Below are positions 9,003 to 18,600 of a stretch of DNA of 64,000 nucleotides, one piece after another. The stretch is from Cytobacillus solani (lineage in GTDB: Bacteria; Bacillota; Bacilli; Bacillales; Cytobacillaceae), in the NCBI RefSeq assembly GCF_001420595.1, contig NZ_LJIX01000006.1, forward strand, positions 4,492,857 through 4,556,856, in the 5' to 3' direction. Every line of letters starts with the position of its first letter. Positions within the stretch are counted from its first letter, which is position 1. The position numbers and the translations under genes were made by a program. Below the pieces are notes generated by a model that worked only from the letters and a program-made list of their open reading frames with translations, did no database searches and had not been told where the DNA came from.

Positions 9003-9908
9003 ATGGGGATTTTTAATAAGGGAAATAAAGATGTAAACGGGCAAGAGGAAAATAAATCATTAGATATTCGCGCAACAGATAATGAAGAAGGAATAAAAAC
9101 AGAGCTTTCTTATCACCCAGAATGGGACTTGAGCGTGCAAGAAAAATATGTGTTCCAATATAACCATCAAAAATTGCCAACGCTTCAGCCAAACCAAATT
9201 GCCATTAATGGCATTAATTTATACGAATATGATGGCGGGTTCGTTATCACCGCTTTCTTAAGAAGCTCCCTTCCTAAGCCTGTAAGCTTCGAGGTAATTG
9301 ACTTAGTTATTGTGAATGGCGATAATGAACGATTAGCTAGAAAGAGCTTTGAAATGGACTTATTCGGTGAATTGCCTCCTAACTCTTGCAGACCATGGAG
9401 ATTCTTATTCGAAAACGAGAATAAACTCGTAGATGAAATTCCTAAGAATAATTGGAAGGTTGTTTTTGAACTGAAGCAAAAAGCTCCAGACGTTCTTCCA
9501 CTCGATCTTGAGGATAGCTGGAAAGAAGCCTTTAGTGACGAGCAGAAACAACATTTAGAAGACATTGTAAAGAACCTTCCGCCTTTACGTGAAGGAGAAG
9601 TTAATTTCATGGGACTAGAGGCAAAAATGATCGAAGGAAGAGGACTGGCTGCCACATTACTAATCCGCAATGCAAGCAACCGCAGCATTACGATTGAAAA
9701 CCTGCCACTAGTATTCGAAGATGCTTCCGGAGAAGCTGTTGCCCAGGCTGGGTTTCAATTAAATAACCTTGAAATCAAGAGCCAAACATGCAAACCATGG
9801 ACCTTTGTTTTCCCAGAATCAGCGATAACAAAGGAAAATCTAGATCTATCTAAATGGAAGACTTATGTTCCTCAAAATGCAGCTGTTAATATGAAAGAAG
9901 AGGCCTGA
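9003..9908 (+). CDS. slaP: Accessory Sec S-layer assembly protein SlaP
   Basis: 301 residues, no signal peptide, charged N-terminus. The chain is an internal duplication of a domain of about 125 residues: RPWRFLFE (about 138) in the first half corresponds to KPWTFVFP (about 274) in the second, and NQIAINGINLYEYDGGF to VNFMGLEAKMIEGRG. This duplicated SLAP domain next to secA2 is characteristic of SlaP, which in Bacillus anthracis is required with SecA2 for efficient secretion of S-layer proteins and associates with the membrane. It follows secA2 by 65 bases. No SLH-domain S-layer protein is visible in the window, so its clients here may be the exported proteins downstream. Confidence 0.85.
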   Translation: MGIFNKGNKDVNGQEENKSLDIRATDNEEGIKTELSYHPEWDLSVQEKYVFQYNHQKLPTLQPNQIAINGINLYEYDGGFVITAFLRSSLPKPVSFEVIDLVIVNGDNERLARKSFEMDLFGELPPNSCRPWRFLFENENKLVDEIPKNNWKVVFELKQKAPDVLPLDLEDSWKEAFSDEQKQHLEDIVKNLPPLREGEVNFMGLEAKMIEGRGLAATLLIRNASNRSITIENLPLVFEDASGEAVAQAGFQLNNLEIKSQTCKPWTFVFPESAITKENLDLSKWKTYVPQNAAVNMKEEA

Positions 9909-9933
9909 AGCTAAGCTTCAGACCTCTTTTTTT
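9900..9933 (+). terminator. Intrinsic terminator of slaP
   Basis: A 12-bp stem with one mismatch (9900-9911 with 9915-9926) and seven T. The slaP stop codon lies inside the left arm. Confidence 0.9.
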
Positions 9934-9940
9934 GGGTAAA

Positions 9941-10120
9941 ATTAGAAAGTACGACTATTAAGTTAGAGAATTGGCTAGCTCCAGCACCTATCGCCTATCA
10001 AACTTCAGGTCCCCTCCCTACGATAAGTCAACATCAATTCACTTCGTTCATTGTGTTTCCTTTATCTCCGTCGCGTCCCTTCCAGTTTGTACGGCGATGA
10101 CCAAGGCGCTTGCGCTTTTC
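9941..10120 (-). repeat. Dispersed intergenic repeat, copy A
   Basis: One of five copies in the window. On the minus strand it starts with GAAAAGCGCAAGCGCC at 10120 and runs through CCGTACAAACTGGAAGGG, TATCGTAGGGAGGGG and CCTGAAGTTTGATAGG to a GGTGCTGGAGCTAG end and an AT-rich tail. The start abuts the TAA stop of the NlpC/P60 gene. Complementary ends (AGCGCC and GGCGCT in other copies) suggest a folded RNA or a small non-autonomous mobile element. No ORF or transposase is present. Confidence 0.85.
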
Positions 10121-10828
10121 TTACAATGAAAAGTACTCAATATGTGTATCCATTTTCGTTATGTACATATTATCGCCAAGCCCGTACTGACCGCCATGCT
10201 TATCATCATATGTATACACGCGATATTTTTCTCCAGCTTTAAGTACTCTTTCAACAACTAATTTGTCATTGCTATCACGTTTCCATAGATTAATAGACTT
10301 TTTAATTTCTACTACACCTATTTGACCAGACTTTACTTCAAGTCCTTTGAACTCTCCCGGCGGCGGTGGTGGAGCATCAAAGTTTGTGAATCGTTTCGCA
10401 CCTACGTACTTATTTTTCCAATATTTATCGTCTAAACTATTGATTCTAACGCCGTCAGAAGTTGATGCATGAATAAAGTTATTGTCGCCAATATAGATCC
10501 CTGCATGGGATACGCCAGATCCAGATGTATTAAAGAAAACAGCATCCCCTGGCTTTAAATCTGATTTAGCAACAGTTTCGCCAACATTATATTGGTCTGC
10601 AGAACTTCTAGGTAAATTATTCACATTAAAATTTTCATATATGTATGTAATATATCCTGAACAATCAAAGCCTTTTGGTGATTCTCCTGCCCAAACATAA
10701 GGAGTTCCAATGAATTTCTTGCTATATTCTACTAGATCATCCGTACTAGATGCACTTGCGCTGCCTGCTCCGAAAACTGCCGGAAGAAGCAATGCCCCCG
10801 TAATGACTACTTTCGCTAAAATCTTCAT
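10121..10828 (-). CDS. Exported NlpC/P60 peptidase with C-terminal wall module
   Basis: 235 residues. A signal peptide ends near ASA (27). The NlpC/P60 domain (about 30-150) has the catalytic set Cys56 (FDCSGY), His108 (SHAGIY) and His120 (FIHAS). It would cut stem peptides of peptidoglycan outside the cell. A PPPPPG linker leads to the shared module (about 161-232: KSGQIG, SINLWKR, LKAGEKYRVY, GGQYGLG, YITKM). The usual TPSKxKL tail is missing: the protein ends IEYFSL and the dispersed repeat begins right after the stop, so the repeat may have trimmed the gene. Other modules keep PINLWKR where this has SINLWKR. Confidence 0.88.
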   Translation of the reverse strand: MKILAKVVITGALLLPAVFGAGSASASSTDDLVEYSKKFIGTPYVWAGESPKGFDCSGYITYIYENFNVNNLPRSSADQYNVGETVAKSDLKPGDAVFFNTSGSGVSHAGIYIGDNNFIHASTSDGVRINSLDDKYWKNKYVGAKRFTNFDAPPPPPGEFKGLEVKSGQIGVVEIKKSINLWKRDSNDKLVVERVLKAGEKYRVYTYDDKHGGQYGLGDNMYITKMDTHIEYFSL

Positions 10829-11038
10829 TTAAACCTCCCGAAAATAAGAAGAATGTCGTATATTATCGCTACAAGTATGATTTTACATTATTTTCAGGTA
10901 ATTTATCATTTCAAATCTATTAAATAATTCTTGTTATATTACAGGGATGTTACAATTTGAGTGATTTTGAAAGACTCTACTAAAGAACTAGCCATATTAT
11001 CCCATTTTTATGAAAAATTACGTTTACTATAACAAAAA

Positions 11039-11069
11039 GTAAACCTTCTTACCATGTAAGAAGGTTTAC
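11039..11069 (-). terminator. Terminator of the 136-residue protein gene
   Basis: A perfect 14-bp stem with a 3-base loop (11039-11052 with 11056-11069), followed on the minus strand by TTTTTG. It includes the stop codon of the gene. Confidence 0.9.
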
Positions 11070-11476
11070 GAAAAGTCTGGCCAATTTTTTTGGAATTGAT
11101 CCCCTTTAACTTTTCCGAGTGTTCTATATCGAAAAGGCATTAAGTCACTTGCGTCTTTGTCCATAAATTCTAAAGCTAATTCTAATGGAATGAGATTAAA
11201 TTGCTCCTGTGCCTCAGAAAGAAAAAAAGCATCTTTAATTTTTCCGCTTTTCTTCGTATCAATTAATAAAAAGGCCGGATAATAGCTGCCATCCTTTGCT
11301 TCAAGAATTGCTTTTGCTGTAATAAAACCTTTTTTCTCTTGTTCGATATCTTCATTCTCGGTTTTATCTAGAGCCTTTTGAGCCCAGCCTTGCCTTTTAT
11401 AACCCCCAATAATTTTGGGAGGATCTTTTTCAAACTGCTTTCTTACTTGTTCCATATTATTCGAACCCATTGACAT
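11066..11476 (-). CDS. Small cytoplasmic protein of unknown function
   Basis: 136 residues, not recognised. It has a strong ribosome site (GGAGGGAAAAGA before the ATG at 11476) and its own terminator, so it is very likely real. There is no signal peptide or membrane segment; the N-terminal third is charged (FEKDPPKIIGGYKRQGWAQKALDKTENEDIEQEKK) and the rest looks like a compact alpha/beta fold with FITAKAILEAKDGSYYPAFLLID. It lies two genes from slaP. In Bacillus anthracis a second small factor, SlaQ, works with SlaP; I cannot tell from sequence whether this is a counterpart. Confidence 0.75.
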   Translation of the reverse strand: MSMGSNNMEQVRKQFEKDPPKIIGGYKRQGWAQKALDKTENEDIEQEKKGFITAKAILEAKDGSYYPAFLLIDTKKSGKIKDAFFLSEAQEQFNLIPLELALEFMDKDASDLMPFRYRTLGKVKGDQFQKNWPDFS

Positions 11477-11620
11477 TCTTTTCCCTCCAACGAAAAGGGT
11501 TTCTATAAATTATCCCATAAAAGAGCACAAAATAGAATTGCTTGTACTAGCGTACCATATCATAAATGACAAATCAAACCAATACAAATAACATTTTTTG
11601 TAAAGTGCAATCATAACAAG

Positions 11621-11667
11621 GGCCAAATTCCCCAAATCAAAATAAAAAATCAGGGAGAAATTTGGCC
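11621..11667 (-). terminator. Probable terminator of the phosphodiester glycosidase gene
   Basis: GGCCAAATT-CCCC at 11621-11633 pairs with GGG-AAATTTGGCC at 11653-11667 across a 19-base AT-rich loop. The T-run after the stem on the minus strand is poor, so efficiency is doubtful. Confidence 0.6.
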
Positions 11668-11684
11668 TCTTATCCATTCTTTAT

Positions 11685-14162
11685 TTATTTGTAAACAGCT
11701 TGAATTTGGTCAATAAAAATGGCACCGCTATTTTTATTTGCATCATTTGTTTCCATGTAACGCACTGGAGCTTCAATGACTAATGGTGTTTTGATATTTT
11801 GTGGAACAGCTGCTTCTATATACTTCCAGCCAGTCCAATTTAAATTCTTTGTGAAATCAAGCTGAATCTCTTGGCCGCTGCCGTCCTTCAGCTGCATTCT
11901 TAGCCAATGCCCTTTGCCATCCCCGTAAACCCACATGCCAATTTTTTTCGGGTTGCCTTTTATAGCGATCGGTTTAATAGCATCGATATAAGCGCCTGAT
12001 GTCCCTGAAGTACCTGTAAAGTCATAGCTTAGCTTCGCTGATGATTTTCCCGTTTTGCTTAAAGGATCCTGGATTAAGTTCACACTCTTATATCTTGCTC
12101 CAGATGCCTTATAGTTTGCTACTCCGTTTTCAAAGCCATCAATAAGAATTGGTTCAGGTGTTCCTACTGTTACGGCAATTTTTGCTGAAACTTTCCCATG
12201 GGATATAGTAATCGTACCTGTTCCTTTTGCGGATCCAGCTTTAAATTCGCCTTTATTATTAATTGTACCTAGACTCGCTGGTGATACACTCCATTTGAAC
12301 AATGCAGGATCGGTAATCACTGTCTTGCCTTTATAAATGCCCTTCGGCTGAATCTTATAAATCGTGTTGTTTTCAACGATGACATCCTTTTCATCCACTT
12401 GGATGCTATCAAGCGTATTAATTATATTCACTTTAATCTTGCTGCTAATATTACCAGATGAAACAGTCATCTCACTATTGCTTAAAGAAGTGGAAGCTAT
12501 ATAGCTGCCATCTGCATTTTTCTTCAATGCTGGAGAGCTATATGCTACTTGTGAAACAGGAACCGCATTATAGAATTGATCCATTCCTTTAACAGTAATG
12601 CCTAAATCCTTATATGTAGCACCTGCAAACAAAGTAAGCTCCTTCGGATTGACGACAAGCTGATTAAGAGGTCCCTTCATCCATTGACTGATAAATAATA
12701 AGGAATTGGATACGGAACGCTCTGCCCCATCTGAAGGCTTGTTAACTACTGAAACGGAATCATTCCCATGATCTCTTATAACCATTGTAGAAGATCCGCC
12801 GCCATCAAAGGTAAATGCTTGAACAGCACCAAGATCCTTCATGACAGTAGCCATTTCCGCTAAGGAAAGACCTACACTGTGAAGAGCATTACGCCCATCA
12901 ACAACGACCGTGACAATTCCGCCATCTGCTTTAATTCCAATTGCCGATCTTGGGTGAACACCTACAACAGTCTGCTTAACAACTGATCCATTTTTCACTA
13001 AGTGGTAACGGCCGCTTAACGCTTCCACCACTTGGTTCCAATCATTTGACCCAAAATCCGCCTTTACTTCAACTTTGTCCCCAACGGAAATTGTTTTTAA
13101 GTAATCACTGCCGAAATTGTGGCCAGAAAGCACAAATTCCCCGCTGTTTAGCTGCTCATCTCCTACATTCTCCACCACTCTAACAACTGTGCCTGTTAAC
13201 ACACTATGTCCGTTTAATTGACCAGACTCCGTTTTGACAACCACTTCTGTTCCAAGATTATTTGTACGTGTAGAGCTTGCAAAAGCTGGTGTATAAAGTA
13301 CAAGATGGTTGGCCGATCTAGTTCTATTAACAGAATTAATCCAATACGCATTCTGTCCATTTACTTGAACAGAAATTTTCAATTGTGGATTGCCTATTAA
13401 TGGCTTGCCCTCTTTTGTTACACCGAAAACAGCTAATTCATTTAATGGCGTCTGACTCGTAGCAACAATTTCGCCTTTTTGTATCATTAGATCTACTGGA
13501 TGACCATTTTTATCAAAGTAGTCACCGTTGATACCCGCTACTACATGTTTCTCTGGCGTTTGGGCATTATTTGCTTGTTTTGATACAGGTTCAAATCCGT
13601 ATAATTGCCCTTTTGCCAAAGCCGTTTCTAAACTAATCTTCTCTGTCTTTCCGTCATACTCAACTGTATAAATTTTCTGCTTTCCTCTGTTGCTCGTTAC
13701 TGAAAGCTCTGTTTCTGTTACACCAGGAGCGATCTTCTTTGATTGCTGCTGTGTCACTTTTCCGATCGAAAGATTTCCTATTGGCTTCGTTGTTGTTCCA
13801 CCGCCACTATATGCAGCTTCAAGCTCTGCCAGCTTTTTCTTAGATGGTGTTCGGTAGTCAACATACCCTGCCATTTTCGTAATATAATAACCGCCTCCGA
13901 GTCCATATTGGCCCCCAAAGAGATTGTCATAGCGATACACACGATATTGCTCACCAGGCTTTAATACCCGTTCAAACACAAGCTTATTTCCATCTCTTTT
14001 CCATAGATTAATAGGCTTAATCACTTTTATTTTCCCCACTTGGCCTTTAACCATAAGAAGTCCATCCCAATAAACTTTCGGCTCGCTTGCTGAAGCCTGA
14101 GAGCTTAAACCAAAAATCAATGCTGCAATTACTACTACCTTAACTATCCACTTTTTCGTCAT
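11685..14162 (-). CDS. Exported NAGPA-type phosphodiester glycosidase with N-terminal wall module
   Basis: 825 residues from the ATG at 14162. An upstream in-frame ATG at 14204 is less likely, because AAGGAGAGGG precedes 14162 and a signal peptide (ALIFGLSSQASAS) follows it. After cleavage comes the shared module (about 29-115), then a phosphodiester glycosidase domain of the NAGPA family (about 130-510; NGDYFD, PRSAIGI, FTFDGGGSSTMV). It is followed by Ig-like repeats (about 520-680) and a C-terminal galactose-binding-like carbohydrate domain (about 685-825). NAGPA enzymes cleave sugar-1-phosphodiester bonds such as GlcNAc-1-P, the linkage type at the base of wall polymers, so a role in trimming or remodelling wall polymer is a reasonable inference. 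Confidence 0.87.
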   Translation of the reverse strand: MTKKWIVKVVVIAALIFGLSSQASASEPKVYWDGLLMVKGQVGKIKVIKPINLWKRDGNKLVFERVLKPGEQYRVYRYDNLFGGQYGLGGGYYITKMAGYVDYRTPSKKKLAELEAAYSGGGTTTKPIGNLSIGKVTQQQSKKIAPGVTETELSVTSNRGKQKIYTVEYDGKTEKISLETALAKGQLYGFEPVSKQANNAQTPEKHVVAGINGDYFDKNGHPVDLMIQKGEIVATSQTPLNELAVFGVTKEGKPLIGNPQLKISVQVNGQNAYWINSVNRTRSANHLVLYTPAFASSTRTNNLGTEVVVKTESGQLNGHSVLTGTVVRVVENVGDEQLNSGEFVLSGHNFGSDYLKTISVGDKVEVKADFGSNDWNQVVEALSGRYHLVKNGSVVKQTVVGVHPRSAIGIKADGGIVTVVVDGRNALHSVGLSLAEMATVMKDLGAVQAFTFDGGGSSTMVIRDHGNDSVSVVNKPSDGAERSVSNSLLFISQWMKGPLNQLVVNPKELTLFAGATYKDLGITVKGMDQFYNAVPVSQVAYSSPALKKNADGSYIASTSLSNSEMTVSSGNISSKIKVNIINTLDSIQVDEKDVIVENNTIYKIQPKGIYKGKTVITDPALFKWSVSPASLGTINNKGEFKAGSAKGTGTITISHGKVSAKIAVTVGTPEPILIDGFENGVANYKASGARYKSVNLIQDPLSKTGKSSAKLSYDFTGTSGTSGAYIDAIKPIAIKGNPKKIGMWVYGDGKGHWLRMQLKDGSGQEIQLDFTKNLNWTGWKYIEAAVPQNIKTPLVIEAPVRYMETNDANKNSGAIFIDQIQAVYK

Positions 14163-14324
14163 TTTCCCTCTCCTTCTATATACTATTCTATTATTATATG
14201 ACATTTTCCCAGATAATTGGACAAATAACTGGATAAAACGACTTTTGAACTAATAAACAAAGGATGGGAGCTGACATTATTTGATATGTAGCTATTAATT
14301 TGAAGAATTTGTTCGTTTTTCGGT

Positions 14325-14480
14325 CCTTTGTGCTGTTTTCCGGTCAAATTTTTAGTTTATCGGCCACTTTCACTAGTTTTCGGGCCACTTTCCTAATTTA
14401 TCGGCCACTTCCTCTTGTTTTCGGGCCACTTTCCTAGTTTATCAGCCACTCATCTTGTTTTCGGGCCATCGGCCAATAAA
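14325..14480. repeat. Tandem array, about 21-bp period, 7-8 units
   Basis: Alternating units such as TTTATCGGCCACTTTCNTAG and TTTTCGGGCCACTTTCCTAG, with diverged first units (TTTTCCGGTCAAA). It fills most of the gap between the NAGPA and lethal-factor-like genes and has no gene. The TCCGGTCAA core is the reverse complement of the repeat core at 574-655. The rest of 14205-14324 is featureless AT-rich DNA that should contain the NAGPA promoter. Confidence 0.7.
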
Positions 14481-14482
14481 AT

Positions 14483-14521
14483 AGCAAAAAGCCTGAGGGC
14501 TGCTCCCACAGGCTTTTTGCT
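14483..14521 (-). terminator. Terminator of the lethal-factor-like protease gene
   Basis: A long stem, AGCAAAAAGCCTG (14483-14495) with 14509-14521, with an inner GGG/CCC. On the minus strand the 3' arm contains TTTTT and is followed by ATTTTATT. Confidence 0.88.
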
Positions 14522-15428
14522 AAATTAAACTTTCAATAAATTGATAGGTTAGCGGTGCCATCCTTTGCAATTTTGCTCTGGAATTATCATCCCGATAATA
14601 TAGCGCAAATGCTTCTGCAAAGTATTCCTCACGATAATTAAGGAAATACTTCTCATTCAGGAACAATCTTCCTTTTTCCATATTCCAAATCGCATTGAAA
14701 GCATTAGAAGAGGATACATGCTTCTTCAGTATACTATCAACAGAATGTGCTAGCTCATGCAGTTCTAAATTAATGGAACCATGTCCACTTCCCTTTTCAC
14801 TATACCCTATTCGAACGACGACCGCTTTTCCACCGCCGACTCCAGGAACATCATCCCATGTTTTATTCGTATCCTCCCAGCCTCTTGGGGCAACACCTTT
14901 TAGGTGGGCATATTCCGCTGTATCAGTAATCGGACCATTTACTAGAACGATATGTATTTGATGATCAATAAGCTGCATTAAAATAGGTTCTGGCAAATGC
15001 CCTAATCGCTCTTTCACTTGCTCAACAGCTGTCCTATCATAATCTTCTTTCGGAAGAGTTACTATGTTTTCAACAAGGCATTTCTGATCACAATCTAATA
15101 GTTTGCGCTTAGTAGCTGATGGCGTTTCATAAATAACATGCCCCTTCACTTTCGTAATATAGGCATCTCCTCCAACCCCATATTGGCCGCCATAAAGCTC
15201 GTCCATTCGGTATACGCGATACTTCTCACCAGGCTGAAGCAATCTTATAAATTGAAGACCGTCCTCTGTTCTTTTCCAAAGATTAATAGGTTTGACTACT
15301 GTGACACGCCCAATTTGTCCCTTTTTCAGCTCGACTCCATCCCAATACACAGTCGCAGCCTTGGAATCCTCGGGATGTATCGATAGAAAAAGGATGAATA
15401 CAGCAAATATAAAAACTAGTTTTTTCAA
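14520..15428 (-). CDS. Exported anthrax-lethal-factor-like (M34/Pro-Pro endopeptidase family) metalloprotease with wall module
   Basis: 302 residues. A signal peptide ends near SKAA (25) and the shared module follows directly (about 27-105, YWDG to YETPSATKRKL). The catalytic domain (about 120-302) contains HELAH (224-228), then Tyr265 and Glu272 in NYREEYFAEAF. That Tyr-to-Glu gap of 7 and His-to-Glu gap of 44 match lethal factor (Tyr728, Glu735, His690) closely. The domain resembles the ATLF/Pro-Pro endopeptidase group, whose secreted members cut Pro-Pro bonds in surface adhesins. As the enzyme is probably wall-bound, surface proteins are plausible substrates. Substrate is not shown by the sequence. 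Confidence 0.85.
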   Translation of the reverse strand: MKKLVFIFAVFILFLSIHPEDSKAATVYWDGVELKKGQIGRVTVVKPINLWKRTEDGLQFIRLLQPGEKYRVYRMDELYGGQYGVGGDAYITKVKGHVIYETPSATKRKLLDCDQKCLVENIVTLPKEDYDRTAVEQVKERLGHLPEPILMQLIDHQIHIVLVNGPITDTAEYAHLKGVAPRGWEDTNKTWDDVPGVGGGKAVVVRIGYSEKGSGHGSINLELHELAHSVDSILKKHVSSSNAFNAIWNMEKGRLFLNEKYFLNYREEYFAEAFALYYRDDNSRAKLQRMAPLTYQFIESLI

Positions 15429-15516
15429 ATGATATCCCTCCAGCTCGTATCTTTATTGTATGTCGATTCCTGGGAAAAAGATAGAGACTTTTCTGTCAAA
15501 AAACACTAGCTGAAAA

Positions 15517-15585
15517 GCCTGCGGGGCACACGCTCAGCCAGCAATCCAAAGAAGGATTACGATTCTGAACGAATACCCCACAGGC
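15517..15585 (-). terminator. Large terminator hairpin of the subtilase gene
   Basis: GCCTGCGGGG (15517-15526) pairs with CCCCACAGGC (15576-15585), enclosing an inner AATCC/GGATT hairpin. The minus-strand 3' side continues TTTTCAGC and, 10 bases on, TTTTTTG. Confidence 0.75.
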
Positions 15586-15612
15586 AACCATTTCAACTTG
15601 AATCACATTATA

Positions 15613-18600
15613 TTAATTTTTATAAACATTTAATGTGTACGGATTTAAAGTGGTATTGCCGAATGAATCACGCACCTTAATATGGTAGGTACCTTTGCTA
15701 AGGTCAAAGCTTAGAACTTCCTTATCCCCTGCTAGATAGTAATCGGCTGTTGAAACAAGCTTGCCATTTTTATAGAGGGAAATAACCCCATCTACCTCAA
15801 TGCCTGTAGCTAGTTCAATGGTTCCTTTTGTATTTTTGTCTAGTTTCAATTCGTACCAATCTTCATCTCCATAAGGAACCCCCGCATTTAAATGACCAGT
15901 TGCTTGCAGATGCTTAGCAGACTTTGCATTTAGTTTTAGCGGCTTAGATGGGATGTTATTCTTCACAACTGAACCTTTATCCTCATCGTTTTTATTAACC
16001 GGATTAAGCGTTAATACGTATGGGATTAATGAGAATGGGTTAAAGCCCTCGAAATAGGCAGAAGCTGTGATAATGTAGTTCTTGCCTTTTTCAGCTTTGA
16101 AGGAACCAAAAGTTTTTCCTTCAGACGCACCCTTTTGAATATATTGCGAGTTGGCAATTTCCTCATCATCCAATTTACGGTTTTTATTCTTATCCTCTAC
16201 GACTACTAAAACACCATAGAACGGATCCAGCAGTTCTTTCGGATACTGGGATTTAAATTTCTCACTAACTTTCTTTCTTTCCAATGTAATACCATAAATA
16301 TCATTTTGTTTGCTTTCAAAATAGAAGACATCTTGGTCATTTGGCATAGCAAAGTTTCCTTCGATCACATTCGAAGCAAGATTCTTCACATTTTCTGGCT
16401 TATCATTGTCCTCATATTTATCCTGTGGATTTTTCACAACAAGCTTGGAAGTGAACTTATAAGGATCAAATGAAATACTGCCATTATAGTAATTCGTATT
16501 TACTTTCACATAATACGTTTCATTCTTCTTTAATCCTGTATACACGGAAGTACCAAGTTCCCCATTTAGCCAGAACGAATATTCATTCGTACCAATCGCT
16601 TCAACATAGGAGTACTCTTCTCCGTTTTGGTCCTTCTCTTCCTTCACTTGATAGATTCCTAGCATTGGAACGGAAGCATCCTTATCAGATAAAAGGAACT
16701 CATAGATTCCATTCTCTTCTGGCGTAAGGCTGAACCAATCTTCATCCTCTAGTGATTGAAGATATCCTGTTGCGGAATCACCCATTTTATAAGGCAGTGC
16801 CCCGTCCTTAATCATTTGGACATAATCAAATTCCTCATTTTCTGGAGTCGTTGAAATAAGCCCCAGCTGTTTTTCAAGCATGCTCATTTCCTCTTCCTCA
16901 GAGAAAAATACTGGCAATGAATCCTCATCTGGAGGAAGAACCTTCCCTTCCACATTTAGCTGATAAGGGATTGCTGAAGATTCAGGGCTTTGCTCTTCTT
17001 CAATCATGCCCATATTCATAAAGAAATCAAAAATGCCGAAATAGTTGCTCTCTTTGTTCGAAACTTTAATTAATAATTCAGTTTCAGGATTGGCAGTAAA
17101 GGATAATGTTTCGCCTTCACCCTTGCCTTTATTATTCCCATAGTAGGTTGGTTCTTCAGGGAATTCAGCTGGCATCTCAGGCATCTCTATATCTTGCACA
17201 TCCCCTTCAGCTGTTTCAGTTGGAAGCCATTTCTCGTAAACACTTATACTTGTATCTACCCCTGGAATACCTGAAAGGTCAACACGAATGACTTGCTCCT
17301 CTTCAACAGAGAAACGGTAATAATCATCGTCGCCCTCTTCACCGATCAAAGTAAAGTTTTCCTTTCCGGATTTATACGGCAGCTTCAGATCAATCGGTGC
17401 TTCAAGTGTAGATTCATCCTTTGGCAGCTCTGTATATTTTTTCACGGAGAGATTGTACTTGGATTGCTGACTTTTCGAATCATCATAGCTTCCATTCACA
17501 TCTTTCACAGCAAAGGTGAGCTTTCCTGAGGCCGGAACCTTATAAAGCTTGCCTTCTGTTTTTCCATCCAGCACTTTATTGACATCAACTTTTTCTTTGC
17601 CGTCAGGTGAGTTGATAAGGAGTTTGTAGTCAAATTGCTTTGCACCCTCTAGAGAGAATTGAATGTACTCCCCAGCCTTCACCTCTGTTTGGTACCATTT
17701 TTCTTCAAATGGTTTTGTAATGACACCATTGATAATAGAAGTTTTCGCTAAGTCTACTTCTTCAGCCTTTTCTAGAATTTCCTTAACTGTCAAATCTTTG
17801 TTTGTTAAATTTGGCAGTTTCTTCATATCAAAATTAAGCGCGGCAACCGGGTTAACGAGTCCATTTCCGTATTTAACGTCAAACCCTTTATCTCCTAAAT
17901 CCTCTGTTGTATGCTCTAAAATATACTCCACCTGCATTGGTGTTAATTTTGGATTTTTTGATAAAAGCAACGAAGCAACACCTGCTACCATTGGAGAAGC
18001 CATTGAAGTACCGCTCATTTTAACAAAGCTTGACTTCTTTTCATAATCATAGAGCGTGCTGTACACTTCATCTCCAGGTGCAACCACATCAACTGATGGT
18101 CCATATGAGGAGAAGTCTGATAGTTTCTTTTCTTTGTTCACTGATCCGACGCTAATAACTCCCTCGTATGCAGCTGGATAATTAACTACTGCAGCCCCAT
18201 CATTTCCTGCTGCTGCAACGATGGTAATATTTTTTTCTAATGCTTTTTTGATTGCTTCCTCGATGACTGGCGATTTCATTGGTCCGCCTAAGCTCATATT
18301 GATTACCTTGGCACCCTTATCCACCGCGTGTAAAATTCCATCTGCAATCGCATAGTCATATGCTCCATACCCGCGATCAAAGACATCAATTGGAAGAATG
18401 TTTACATTTGGATTTACGCCAAAGCCGCCAATGCCATTATTTTTATTGCCGGCGATAATTCCCGTCACATGTGTTCCGTGGAAATCAGGAGTTCCTTGAT
18501 TCATCGGATTTACTGCGTTATAGCCTGGCAGCAGCTTCCCTTTCAACTCTGGGTGCTGCATGTCTACACCTTGGTCAATGACAGCAACTGTAACCTTATT

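Noticed and set aside
9941-10120. Insertion sequence at the dispersed repeats
   Set aside because: No transposase frame and no clear target duplication; size fits a non-autonomous element at most.
17663-18046. 127-codon frame opposite the subtilase gene
   Set aside because: Shadow of the subtilase coding frame; no ribosome site or recognisable domain. Similar opposite-strand frames at 9185-9688, 34932-35411, 37456-37929 and 39259-39636 were rejected for the same reason.
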